DNA of 64,000 bases from UBA7867 sp964579205 (GTDB lineage Bacteria; Bacillota; Clostridia; Christensenellales; UBA1242): positions 1 to 64,000 of the forward strand of contig CAZOFH010000003.1 in assembly GCA_964579205.1 (NCBI GenBank). Direction: 5' to 3'. The position numbers were made by a program, and so were the translations under genes. A model generated the notes under the pieces. The model worked only from the letters and a program-made list of their open reading frames with translations. It had not been told where the DNA came from and ran no database searches. The first letter of the stretch is position 1. Each line of letters begins with the position of its first letter. Positions 19,359 through 28,701 of the stretch are shown here, piece after piece.

Positions 19359-19386
19359 TAACAAAACGCACAAGGAGCACACAAAT

Positions 19387-21654
19387 ATGGCTACAAAACG
19401 CACCACAAAACCAATTAAAATCAGAATCGACAACCTGCGCGGCTCTTATTCTGGCGAAATCGCCGACGGACTCGTGCGCGATCTGCCTGACGGTTACGGG
19501 ACGGCGACGCTCGACGACGGTTTTACTCTCAAAGGGCGCTTTAAGCACGGCAATTTTGTCCAAGGCACAGCAGAGAGCAGCAATATTTTTCTCAAGGGCG
19601 ATTTTGACAACCTCACTTGGCTCGGCGGCGAAGACGGATACATCAAATTTAGCAATGGCGACACTCTCGAGGGCGGCATCGACCCAATTTCCAAAGAACT
19701 GATTATCCGCCAACTGACCGCGACTCAAGAACCTTTTGGCGACACTGTCAAATTGTATCACCAAAAGACGGCAGACGGAAAATTTTATCTAGTCGGCGAA
19801 CTGGGGATGCGCTGCGAGGGAAAGATATTCGGTACTTTCCGCGAACTTTCGCAAAACACTCGCGTGCCTACATATTTCGGCGTCCCAAAAATGAACTATA
19901 TCTGCACGAACGGCGAATGCATAATCAATTTTAGCAGGAGCAACGGGCTTTTTTCTCAAATCGGTGGGCGCATTCGCACCGACCTCAATAACACCACGAC
20001 TATCAATGGCGAGTTTAATTTTCGCAACGAGTCGCTGCAGACTTTCCTTACTATCAGGGGTCAATTTGGATTTGAGCGCGACCTCCAACAAGACAAGCAG
20101 TTTGATTTCAGCGAAAAATTCGTGACGCTGCATTTCCCAAACAGTCCAAAATTTCACACCACGCTCACACTCCAAGATGCGCCGAACACTATCATCTACG
20201 AGACACCGAACGGCAAATTTGTCGGGCAGAAAAAATTTATCGCATCAGAGAACCAGCCACCACAAAGTGACAATTCTCAGAGCAACGACGCTCAGCAAGT
20301 CGTCTACGTCGGCACAATGACTAGTCGCGACCGCTGTATCGAACTGAATGGTACTTTTGACAGCACTCTTAGGTTTAAATGTGGTAAAATCCGCTACACC
20401 AAGGATGACGAAATCATCAATCTGACCAGCGAACAGATAAGCATTCAAGTGAAAAAGCCTCAGACTACCTGCTATTCTAGCACGAACAGCATAGGCGAGT
20501 ATCAAAATTCTATCATTCACCAAAAAGGCACAATGGCTGTAGAGTTTTCGCTGACTAGCGATTTTGATAACATTGTCAAATCTTGCTCTTTTGCATATCA
20601 GCCGATTTTGACACAAGGCGAAATCCAGCACACTTTGCCTGACGGCTCATATTTTGACGGGAAACTCACTTCGTCTGACCCCAAAACGCACAAGCACAAC
20701 AATGCGTATGTTGGAGAATTTATCAAGACAGACAATGACGGCAACCTCGAATTCAGAAAAATGGGCATTTTTGACAAAAATTATGTCCTAAAGTCGGGCA
20801 GTATTCATCAAAAAGATATTAACGACTCAAACAAGGACTTTGACGGGACCAAGGACGCGAGCGGCTACAATGGCACGCTCACCGACCCGCGCGACGGCTC
20901 ATACGAAAGCGGACTTTTTGACCGCGAACTCAATTTTTTGAGCGGTAAATTCAAAAAAATCTATGACAACTCGGCGATTTTTGAGGGCGAGACAACCGAC
21001 CTAATCACAGCAAACGGCATTTTGTTCCGTAATGGCGATTTCATCCAAAAGGGCGACTTTATTATTGATTGGGGGTGTCCAGAAAATCCGACTTTTGAGC
21101 GAGGTAAACTTTTGGTTCGCTTTGATGACAAAGAGCAGACTTTTTGCGAGGGGATTTTTGACTGTGACGGCTTAGGGCTGACGACCAAGGATGACAAACC
21201 TCTATTTGCGGATGCCACCTATCTGCTGAATTTCAAAAATTCTAGTCATCCGAACGGAATGCCTCTCATTACTCGTGACATAACGGACGCATACACGCAG
21301 TTTTTGATGCTCACCCGATATCAGGATTTGGTTAATTGCAAACACCCAAAAGTTGCCGATGCCGCAAAATCTGCTGAGCAGACGAGCACAACCAGCCAAG
21401 CAAACACAACACCCCAACCTACAGTTGAACCACAACTACAAACAGAAATTACTGCTACCGAAAATAACAACAATACAGCAACAAACTCTGACGAAAACAA
21501 ATCCGCCACCGCACACTATGACGACATTGTGCAAATCGCAGGGCAGACAATTCATACTCAAGATGCATCCACTCAACCATTCGACCAAAACTTGGCTAGC
21601 AATGTTATGTCAAAATTAATAAACCCAAACAAAGAGAATTCTCAAATAAAATAA
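19387..21654 (+). CDS. MORN-like repeat protein, 755 aa
   Basis: A soluble protein whose N-terminal 90 residues hold MORN-type repeats (LPDGYGTATLDDGFTLKGRF, FSNGDTLEGGI). Similar YxGxFxxDG units recur throughout (LPDGSYFDGKLTS, YVGEFIKTDNDGN, RDGSYESGLFDRE, FEGETTD). MORN repeats form beta-hairpin stacks that bind partners or membranes in eukaryotes and some bacteria. There is no signal peptide. The last 100 residues are Thr/Gln/Asn-rich and probably disordered. ATG 19387 follows AAGGAG. It is a single gene with its own promoter and terminator. The role is unknown. Confidence 0.75.
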   Translation: MATKRTTKPIKIRIDNLRGSYSGEIADGLVRDLPDGYGTATLDDGFTLKGRFKHGNFVQGTAESSNIFLKGDFDNLTWLGGEDGYIKFSNGDTLEGGIDPISKELIIRQLTATQEPFGDTVKLYHQKTADGKFYLVGELGMRCEGKIFGTFRELSQNTRVPTYFGVPKMNYICTNGECIINFSRSNGLFSQIGGRIRTDLNNTTTINGEFNFRNESLQTFLTIRGQFGFERDLQQDKQFDFSEKFVTLHFPNSPKFHTTLTLQDAPNTIIYETPNGKFVGQKKFIASENQPPQSDNSQSNDAQQVVYVGTMTSRDRCIELNGTFDSTLRFKCGKIRYTKDDEIINLTSEQISIQVKKPQTTCYSSTNSIGEYQNSIIHQKGTMAVEFSLTSDFDNIVKSCSFAYQPILTQGEIQHTLPDGSYFDGKLTSSDPKTHKHNNAYVGEFIKTDNDGNLEFRKMGIFDKNYVLKSGSIHQKDINDSNKDFDGTKDASGYNGTLTDPRDGSYESGLFDRELNFLSGKFKKIYDNSAIFEGETTDLITANGILFRNGDFIQKGDFIIDWGCPENPTFERGKLLVRFDDKEQTFCEGIFDCDGLGLTTKDDKPLFADATYLLNFKNSSHPNGMPLITRDITDAYTQFLMLTRYQDLVNCKHPKVADAAKSAEQTSTTSQANTTPQPTVEPQLQTEITATENNNNTATNSDENKSATAHYDDIVQIAGQTIHTQDASTQPFDQNLASNVMSKLINPNKENSQIK

Positions 21655-21679
21655 TCCAAAAATATTATAATTTATTCAA

Positions 21680-21708
21680 CCAAATATCGCCAGATATTTG
21701 GTTTTTTT
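21680..21708 (+). terminator. Terminator of the MORN-like gene
   Basis: CCAAATATC/GATATTTGG stem, 4-base loop, then seven T residues. Confidence 0.85.
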
Positions 21709-21795
21709 GTATTAAATACAATTTTAATTGAATTATTTGCTATTTTTTATTTATTTTTGTGTTATTTAATTTATACTTTTTTTATTATTTTTACC

Positions 21796-21827
21796 AAAAA
21801 GAAAAGCCTGAGCGAAGATACTCAGGC
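21796..21827 (-). terminator. Terminator of the AT-hook dehydrogenase gene
   Basis: On the minus strand GCCTGAG/CTCAGGC with an 8-base loop is followed by TTTTCTTTTT, about 120 bp past the stop codon. Confidence 0.75.
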
Positions 21828-21873
21828 TGCAAGAAATTCTTGCGATTTTTAAAGAAGAAAGGAATGTCTTACT

Positions 21874-21948
21874 ATGAAAAAAGTAAAAGAGAATACACGG
21901 TTTTTTAATTTATTTGGCGCAGAAACACGAAACTGCGCCGAATATTAA
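21874..21948 (+). CDS. Possible 24-residue peptide
   Basis: ATG preceded by AAAGGA encodes MKKVKENTRFFNLFGAETRN plus four residues and ends at 21948, overlapping the convergent gene's stop. An inverted repeat GGCGCAG/CTGCGCC (21916-21939) lies inside it. It may be a small peptide gene, or chance in a structured intergenic region. Confidence 0.25.
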   Translation: MKKVKENTRFFNLFGAETRNCAEY

Positions 21949-23501
21949 TTCTGCAACTCCAACTCAGTGTATCGCCAAAGCGCAGTACGATTGCGAGGGT
22001 CATTCGCAAACTTGCTAGGCTCGGTCGGCTTTTTGTTTTCATAAAGAACTACATTTTTTGGCAAACGCTCCGCCAAGCATAGATACATCGTAGTTTCGAT
22101 ACCCTGCTCGATACTCTTGCCGCGTTTTTTGACAAACTTTGCAAAGAATGCTTTTAGCCCGCGAGCGTTTTTGGTTCTCAGGTCAGTCGAAACAGTCCCC
22201 GGATTTACACAATAAGCGTGCAAATCGTCGCGGTCAGAATACTTGTGGTCATACTCCAGTGCAAACATCAAATCCGCCAACTTGGTCTGATTGTACACAT
22301 CGTCATTAGATTTTGTCGTCAGCGAGCGCACATTACGCCAATCAATCTTCGTCTTGCTCGCCTCGTTGTTGGTAATAGTTATCACGCGCGCATCAAGACT
22401 AGCGTCGAGGAGTGGCTGCAACTTTTTGGTCAGCAAAAACGCAGACAAATAGTTCGTCGCCCACATTAATTCGTGATTTTCGTAGGTAATTTTGTGAATA
22501 TTCGTCTGAATACCAGCATTGTGTATCAACACATCCACACGGTCCTGCCCGATTTCGTACAGTTTTTGCTTTATCTCGTCCGCAAGAATGCGCACCTGTC
22601 CCATCAGGCTCAAATCTGCAACAAAGAAATACAGATTTGCCTCAGGACACTCCGCCAAAATCTCATTGCGAGCATCCCGACAAGCGCTCGGACGGCGCCC
22701 CACTGCAAAGACTACTTGCCCCAATTTGCTCAAATTCTTTGCCATAGCCAGCCCCAGCCCGCTAGTCGCACCTGTGACGACGATGACTTTTTGCTTGGTC
22801 GCGTGCTTAGTCTTGACTAAAGGCTGAGTCGATTTTTCACCAAAAGGCACTTCTGGCTGGTGAGGGCGAGATACATTCAGCCCCTGCTCAGTCATCACAG
22901 GTTCAAACACCTCATTGTACTGGCTCACCTGTTCATCATATGTCAAAATCGGCTCTTCCTTGAGATGCTTGGCAGGAATTATTATCGATTTTTGCGCGAT
23001 TTTCGGCACAGTTACATCACGAATACTGCGCTTCTCGAGCGGCTCAATCGCATCGATATTATCCAAAATATCATCTGCAACCAACTCATCGTCATACGCT
23101 CTGGTATTCGGCAACTCCTCATCCACCGAAAACAACTCATCGACCTCGTCAAAATCCGTGTCGTCGACAGTCGTCACAAACTCATCGTCATCGACAATCT
23201 CGGTCACGCGCGGAGTAGATTGATTTTTTATGTCCGCAAGTTGCGAAATCACCTCATCTGCCCCACCATTTTCCGCAAAATTTTCCTCTTTGCGTGGACG
23301 ACCGCGGTTGCGTTTTGGCTTGTTCTCCAAAAAACTCTCATCCACCTCTTTACGAGGGCGCCCACGAGGACGCTTCTCCTTGATAGTTTCTATTTCGCCG
23401 CCTTCTTTGCGCGGACGACCGCGAGGACGCTTTTCTTGAGTCTCGCTGGTAGCGGGATACTTGCGAGGTCGCCCCCTACCCTTTTTCTTTTCTTCTTCCA
23501 T
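21945..23501 (-). CDS. AT-hook / short-chain dehydrogenase fusion protein
   Basis: A 518-residue protein. The N-terminus carries four AT-hook cores (GRGRPRK, PRGRPRK, PRGRPRK, NRGRPRK at about residues 8-71), the minor-groove motif that binds AT-rich DNA. An acidic linker follows (about 75-230). The C-terminal half, from about 237, is a short-chain dehydrogenase with cofactor motif TGATSGLG, NAG, the catalytic YNQTK (about residue 402) and VNPGTVST, closest in style to protochlorophyllide-reductase/WW-oxidoreductase-like enzymes. The combination is unusual. It lies 5' to 3' behind the large anchored repeat protein with a 19-bp gap, so both may be in one transcript. Confidence 0.85.
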   Translation of the reverse strand: MEEEKKKGRGRPRKYPATSETQEKRPRGRPRKEGGEIETIKEKRPRGRPRKEVDESFLENKPKRNRGRPRKEENFAENGGADEVISQLADIKNQSTPRVTEIVDDDEFVTTVDDTDFDEVDELFSVDEELPNTRAYDDELVADDILDNIDAIEPLEKRSIRDVTVPKIAQKSIIIPAKHLKEEPILTYDEQVSQYNEVFEPVMTEQGLNVSRPHQPEVPFGEKSTQPLVKTKHATKQKVIVVTGATSGLGLAMAKNLSKLGQVVFAVGRRPSACRDARNEILAECPEANLYFFVADLSLMGQVRILADEIKQKLYEIGQDRVDVLIHNAGIQTNIHKITYENHELMWATNYLSAFLLTKKLQPLLDASLDARVITITNNEASKTKIDWRNVRSLTTKSNDDVYNQTKLADLMFALEYDHKYSDRDDLHAYCVNPGTVSTDLRTKNARGLKAFFAKFVKKRGKSIEQGIETTMYLCLAERLPKNVVLYENKKPTEPSKFANDPRNRTALWRYTELELQN

Positions 23502-23520
23502 AATTTCCCCTATTTATTTT

Positions 23521-25869
23521 TTAACTACCTGATGTAGTACTATCTGGTAATCCATTTAGTAGGTTAATAGCATCTTGTACTGTCATCGCTTTGACTGATT
23601 CTTTTAACCCAGTATCTTCGACCAAACCAGCATCTATCAATTTTTGAATTGTCAAATGCTCAGTATCTACATTCATCGAACTAATAGTCCCGAGCGTAAG
23701 GTCATCATAATTGCTTATCAAGTTTAGCACAAGAGGCTTTGTAGAGCCAACCACAACGCTCAACTTGATGTCGTTAATATTGGCAAACACATTATTAATC
23801 AGCATCCCACCTTGCCCCTCAGGGTCGTCAATGGTCATATTGTACAATTCCTTAAGAACGGGCGTCATAGTTTCAGAGTATTCACCGAATACATCCTTGA
23901 GTGTAAGCGCATCCATTACCTCCTGAATTGCGGCACTTGGGTTCGCAGTGGTCGTACTATTTCCCAAAAGCGCCGACATCTCAATAGCAGCCATCTTCTT
24001 GAGCACGCCACTCACAGCAGCACTTTCGGTATTAATCTCCAAAAAGTCACCCAAAGTCACCGCGCCAGTACTGCTATTAGTCAGTGCATCTTTTATCGAA
24101 TCAATAGCATTTGCTCCCATAAGGTCGCCCAGTTGCACGTTAGCCAAATATTTAACAAATCCCGTCGTTTCAGCAGTCAAGCCCATAATACTGCCCAAAG
24201 TCTTGGCACTGATTGCGTTGGTAATCGCCGTACTACCATTAGTAAACAAATCACCCACCGTAATGTCCATCACGGTCGTAATAATTTCGTTTGCCCCAGC
24301 AGGAGCGGCACCCAACAAATCTGCAAGAGTCTTGGTCGATGCCTCCAACTTATCGTTGATTGCATCAGCAGGATTGTTGAGCAAATCTTGGATAGTCACA
24401 TCTTTGATTATGTCAAAAATCCCACCAGCACTGCCGCCGACTAATTCACCCAAAGTGCCAAAATTATTGAGCAATGTGTCGACAGCATTATCACTCTCCA
24501 CTATATCATCGATTGTGAGCCCTGCAAGTTTTGCAATCGGAGTCACAAGGTCAGCCCCACCCAACAAAACTTGGATATTCGCATCATTGATTATTGTCGC
24601 ATAACTAGACGCCTTTGCGTCCGCAATCAGCGCCACATATCCACCATAACTAGCGCAGTCAATCTGACTCCCTGTCGCGGTCTCGAATGTAATATCAGAG
24701 TATGTCAAAGAATTCAAAAATTCAACAATCGTTTGCTCGCCAGCATTAGAATATGCGCTAGTAATTTTCGCTACATCGGTAGCATTGAATATTTGATTAA
24801 TCTTGAGCCCTAGAATGGTCTCTTTTAGTTTTGAAAGTTTGAGAGTTTTACTCAAACTACTATATTGAGGCTTTGCAAAATAAGCATCTTGGGTAGCGGT
24901 ATCACCAGCGACCACGGTACTCAATTCCACAAATTCGCCGAGTTGCAAACTCGTGATATAAGTCCCCAAATCTTTGACTTTTGTCGCCTTGAATTCGTCT
25001 GTATTCAAAAAGTCATACGCACTCAAATCCACCAAACTCAGCAAAATTTCGCCAGTGATTTTGTCAGAAATTGTATCAGTCGTAATTTCGCTAATTTTTA
25101 TCGTACGCAATTCAGCATAAATGTCAGTTTCGCCCGCAGCAGGTTCTGGCAACAAATCTGAGCCGAGAGCATCCAGCGCCATTTGCACCGTCATCGTGTC
25201 TTGGCTAAAATATGCAGGCACGCGGTCGAGAGCCTGATTGAGAGTCAACTCGCTCAGCGTCTTCATCTCGGGCGCGCTCTCTGTGCCGACATTATAAAAT
25301 TTGTCTTTTAGCGCAGGGTAGCCCAAGTCGTCGAGTATCGTCGTGCCGACAGTCTCGGTAATCTGCCCCACTGTCACGTGGTCATAAAGTTTTGGCAACA
25401 CAGCCTCGACAAACTCCGTCAAATTGTTGACAATGTCTTGGATACGGAATTCCTTCACTTTTTTGGTTTCACCCAAGAAAGTGATTTGCTCCTCGTATGT
25501 CGCGCTCAAGTCAATTTTTGTCCCCGGAATAGAGTCAGGCAACTCCACCTTAAATTCGGTATTTAAAGTATCGAGCGAAACATTGACCAGTTTGTCAGTT
25601 TTCGCCAACAAGTCTTTGAGCGCCATATTCTTGATATCGCCCTCGACAGGTATGGTCACACCAAACATACTCTCGACCTTTTGGATGCTCATATTGTAGT
25701 AAAGGTACAACCCAGCACCAACCACAACGACCAGCATCAACACAAAAGCAAAGATAAAGCCCAAAAGAAATGTGCCGCAACCGCCGCGTTTTTTCACTTT
25801 TACATTGACCGATGATGGGACGACAGCGCCGTTATCATCGACAAGTTCTTGCTTATCTTTTTTTGACAT
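23521..25869 (-). CDS. Large membrane-anchored repeat protein, 782 aa
   Basis: A basic N-terminus and one membrane helix (about residues 33-60: GGCGTFLLGFIFAFVLMLVV) are followed by about 720 extracellular residues. These are made of imperfect repeats of about 40-50 residues with the pattern hhxxhTIGDLhxxxAxxAIxxxLxxxTLGDhL (for example VTIQDLLNNPADAINDKL, ITVGDLFTNGSTAITNAI, VQLGDLMGANAIDSIKDAL). This suggests a repetitive helical rod at the cell surface. I recognise no enzyme motif. ATG 25869 with GAGG upstream is preferred over an adjoining TTG. It is upstream of the AT-hook gene on the same strand. Function unknown. Confidence 0.75.
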   Translation of the reverse strand: MSKKDKQELVDDNGAVVPSSVNVKVKKRGGCGTFLLGFIFAFVLMLVVVVGAGLYLYYNMSIQKVESMFGVTIPVEGDIKNMALKDLLAKTDKLVNVSLDTLNTEFKVELPDSIPGTKIDLSATYEEQITFLGETKKVKEFRIQDIVNNLTEFVEAVLPKLYDHVTVGQITETVGTTILDDLGYPALKDKFYNVGTESAPEMKTLSELTLNQALDRVPAYFSQDTMTVQMALDALGSDLLPEPAAGETDIYAELRTIKISEITTDTISDKITGEILLSLVDLSAYDFLNTDEFKATKVKDLGTYITSLQLGEFVELSTVVAGDTATQDAYFAKPQYSSLSKTLKLSKLKETILGLKINQIFNATDVAKITSAYSNAGEQTIVEFLNSLTYSDITFETATGSQIDCASYGGYVALIADAKASSYATIINDANIQVLLGGADLVTPIAKLAGLTIDDIVESDNAVDTLLNNFGTLGELVGGSAGGIFDIIKDVTIQDLLNNPADAINDKLEASTKTLADLLGAAPAGANEIITTVMDITVGDLFTNGSTAITNAISAKTLGSIMGLTAETTGFVKYLANVQLGDLMGANAIDSIKDALTNSSTGAVTLGDFLEINTESAAVSGVLKKMAAIEMSALLGNSTTTANPSAAIQEVMDALTLKDVFGEYSETMTPVLKELYNMTIDDPEGQGGMLINNVFANINDIKLSVVVGSTKPLVLNLISNYDDLTLGTISSMNVDTEHLTIQKLIDAGLVEDTGLKESVKAMTVQDAINLLNGLPDSTTSGS

Positions 25870-26113
25870 CAATACCTCACAAAAATTTTATATAATTATT
25901 ATATCTTATTTAGTCGCAAAAAATCAACTAATTAAAATTATTTTTTCATATTTTTTTCTTATTTTTTGCAAATTATTAATAATTAGTCAAAAAAATACCC
26001 AAAAAATCAAAATAAATTCGTAAAAAATATTTTATTCTACCCAAAACACGGCTGCCGACGACGCAAAAATTGCGATTTTTTTGCCCATCGAGCCACAAAA
26101 ACAATTAGCGCAA

Positions 26114-28636
26114 TCACAACTCAAACCAAGAATATCCGTCCTCGACATCGACTACCAAAGGCACGCGCAATTCGATGACATTCTCCATCACATCCTTGAG
26201 AATTGTGCGGACAGTCGCCACCTCATTTTCGGGCGTATCTATTATCAATTCGTCGTGAATTTGCAGCACCATTTTTGCTTTTAGACCGCGCTTTTTGATT
26301 TCTCTGTCCACCCCGAGCATTGCCAATTTGATGATATCACTCGCCGAACCTTGGAGCGGCATATTCATCGCAGCGCGCTCGATAAAACGCGCGACCTTGC
26401 CACTTGCGCCGCTATCAAAATTACGAATTCGCCCGAGTAGAGTGGTCACCTTGCCCGTGCGCCGATACTGCTCAATGCTGCTATCCATAAAATTTTTAAT
26501 CGTAGGATAGGTCTCAAAATATCTGTCAATGTACTGCTTCGCTTCGTACGGCGAAATGCCGATATTGCTAGCCAAACCGTACGACGAAATACCATAAATA
26601 ATGCCGAAATTCACCGCTTTGGCACGGCGGCGCATTTGGTCGGTCACCATCTCTAGCGGCACTCCAAAAATCTGACTCGCGGTAATTGCGTGAATATCAC
26701 GCCCATCGCGATAAGCCTGTATCAGCACCTCATCTTGAGAATAATGCGCCAACAGCCTCAATTCGATTTGGCTATAATCAGCACTCACCAGCCGACACCC
26801 CTTGCTCGCCACAAACATTTTGCGCAATTCGCGTCCCTCTTCCGTCCGCACAGGGATATTCTGCAGATTCGGCTCATTACTACTCAGACGCCCAGTCACC
26901 GTCACAGTCTGATTGAACTGCGTATGGATTTTGCCGTCAGCGCGAATATAATTATGCATACTCTCAATGTACGTGCTATACAATTTTGACGTTGTGCGAT
27001 ATCGCAACACCACATCGATAATCGGATGCGTCCCGCGTAACGCCTCCAAAATCTCCACGCTCGTCGATTTTTTCTTGTTGCGCGCCGAATTCAAGTGCAA
27101 AATATCAAACAATACGTGCCCCAGCTGCTTTGGGCTATTGACATTAAACTCGCATCCCGCCAAATCACAAATTTTCCGCCTCAAATCCTCAATCTCGCTG
27201 CGATATTTGGGCTCCAAATCCGCCATAATCCGCGTATCAATCGTAATACCATTAGTCTCCATTTCGTACAAAATACGCACGAGCGGCAATTCCAAATCAA
27301 AGTAAAGTTTCTCTAGCCCCTTTTGCCCCAACTCACTCTCCGATTTATCCCACGCGCGTATGCCCATCGCCGCGTAATTCTCGTGTGGCAAGCCGAAAAA
27401 ATCCAACATATGCGTCGGGTCATCCACCTTGATATTACTATTAATGAGATACGCTGCGAGCGGCACATCAAAAGCCTGCCCACGCAACTCAATCCCCAGC
27501 GCCTCACATTCTCGATACAAATCTTTTAGCGAATACGCAAAAATAGTGACATCGTCGCGAGTCAAAAACTCACGCAATTCACTCAAAATCATCGCTTTGT
27601 TCACGCCAATTAGGTCGATAGAATAATTTTTATCACGCGAAAAAGCAAACTCAAAAACATTATCATTACTAAATAACGAAAGCATCTGGCTAGAGCGATT
27701 TTGCTCCACAATTTCGCGAATTTGCGTCAGATTGACCACATTTGCTTCGCAAACTATCTCCTCTGCAGGCTCCTCTGGCTGTCCAAAAAGTTCTTCGCGG
27801 CGCGTAATGCTCCTAAATTCGTAACGATTACAAAAATCATAAACCGCATCCCCCCAAGGGAATTGCGTGCGCAAATCCTGCAACTCAAATTCAATCGGCA
27901 CATCGCATTTTATCGTCGCCAAGCGATAACTGAGCAGGCAAATATCCTTATTTTGCTCTAGTTTTTCTCGCAGACGACCAGTAATTTTATCCAAATTTTC
28001 ATAAATGCGGGTCACAAAATGATAATTTTTGAGCAGATTTAATGCAGTTTTTTCACCAACGCCCGGCACCCCAGGGATATTATCCGAAGCGTCGCCCATC
28101 AGTGCTTTTAGGTCGATAATTTGGCACGGAACCAGCCCCCATTCCTCGGTAAAAGTCTGCCTATTCATCACAGAAATTTCGCTGATTCCCTTTTTCGTCA
28201 GCCAAACCTCAGTATTTTTGTTGATGAGTTGCAGCGCATCTCGATCCCCAGTTACGATAATATTCTGCACCGAGGGAAATTTGCGCGAGAGCGAGCCGAT
28301 GAGGTCGTCCGCCTCGACACCCTTTCGCTCAATCATTGCTATCCCCATAGTCTGGAGCATTTCTTTGAGAATAGGCATCTGCCTAGCCAAATCGTCAGGC
28401 ATCCCTTTTCGCGTAGCTTTGTACTCGGCATACATATCGTTACGAAAAGTGTGCCGCCCCGCATCAAAAGCCACACAAATATATTCGGGCAGATTATTCA
28501 TCATCAAACGCGCCAAAATATTCGCCACGCCGTAGACCGCATTACAATTAATCCCATCCGAATTGTACAGCGGCGGCATCGCATAAAACGCACGATTTAC
28601 CAGACTGTTGCCGTCAATAATTACCAATTTTTCCAT
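26114..28636 (-). CDS. polA: DNA polymerase I
   Basis: An 840-residue family A polymerase. The N-terminus is a 5'-nuclease domain (LVIIDGNSLVNRAFYAMPPL, VEADDLIGSL, ALMGDASDNIPGVPGVGEKTA). The middle 3'-5' exonuclease-like region (about 300-460) lacks the DxE metal motifs, so proofreading is probably absent, as in many Gram-positive enzymes. The polymerase domain shows motif A DYSQIELR (about 620-627), motif B RRRAKAVNFGIIYG (about 668-682) and motif C QIHDEL (about 793-798). It fills gaps in repair and removes Okazaki primers. Minus strand, upstream of the large repeat-protein gene and near recF. Confidence 0.97.
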   Translation of the reverse strand: MEKLVIIDGNSLVNRAFYAMPPLYNSDGINCNAVYGVANILARLMMNNLPEYICVAFDAGRHTFRNDMYAEYKATRKGMPDDLARQMPILKEMLQTMGIAMIERKGVEADDLIGSLSRKFPSVQNIIVTGDRDALQLINKNTEVWLTKKGISEISVMNRQTFTEEWGLVPCQIIDLKALMGDASDNIPGVPGVGEKTALNLLKNYHFVTRIYENLDKITGRLREKLEQNKDICLLSYRLATIKCDVPIEFELQDLRTQFPWGDAVYDFCNRYEFRSITRREELFGQPEEPAEEIVCEANVVNLTQIREIVEQNRSSQMLSLFSNDNVFEFAFSRDKNYSIDLIGVNKAMILSELREFLTRDDVTIFAYSLKDLYRECEALGIELRGQAFDVPLAAYLINSNIKVDDPTHMLDFFGLPHENYAAMGIRAWDKSESELGQKGLEKLYFDLELPLVRILYEMETNGITIDTRIMADLEPKYRSEIEDLRRKICDLAGCEFNVNSPKQLGHVLFDILHLNSARNKKKSTSVEILEALRGTHPIIDVVLRYRTTSKLYSTYIESMHNYIRADGKIHTQFNQTVTVTGRLSSNEPNLQNIPVRTEEGRELRKMFVASKGCRLVSADYSQIELRLLAHYSQDEVLIQAYRDGRDIHAITASQIFGVPLEMVTDQMRRRAKAVNFGIIYGISSYGLASNIGISPYEAKQYIDRYFETYPTIKNFMDSSIEQYRRTGKVTTLLGRIRNFDSGASGKVARFIERAAMNMPLQGSASDIIKLAMLGVDREIKKRGLKAKMVLQIHDELIIDTPENEVATVRTILKDVMENVIELRVPLVVDVEDGYSWFEL

Positions 28637-28701
28637 AATTTCGCCCTATCCCATCATCTAAATGAGCCTTTTATCACAATTTATCAATCAATTTAATTTG
28701 T

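Noticed and set aside
22860..23537. 225-codon plus-strand frame
   Set aside because: Antisense to the AT-hook part of the dehydrogenase fusion; composition is that of a shadow frame.
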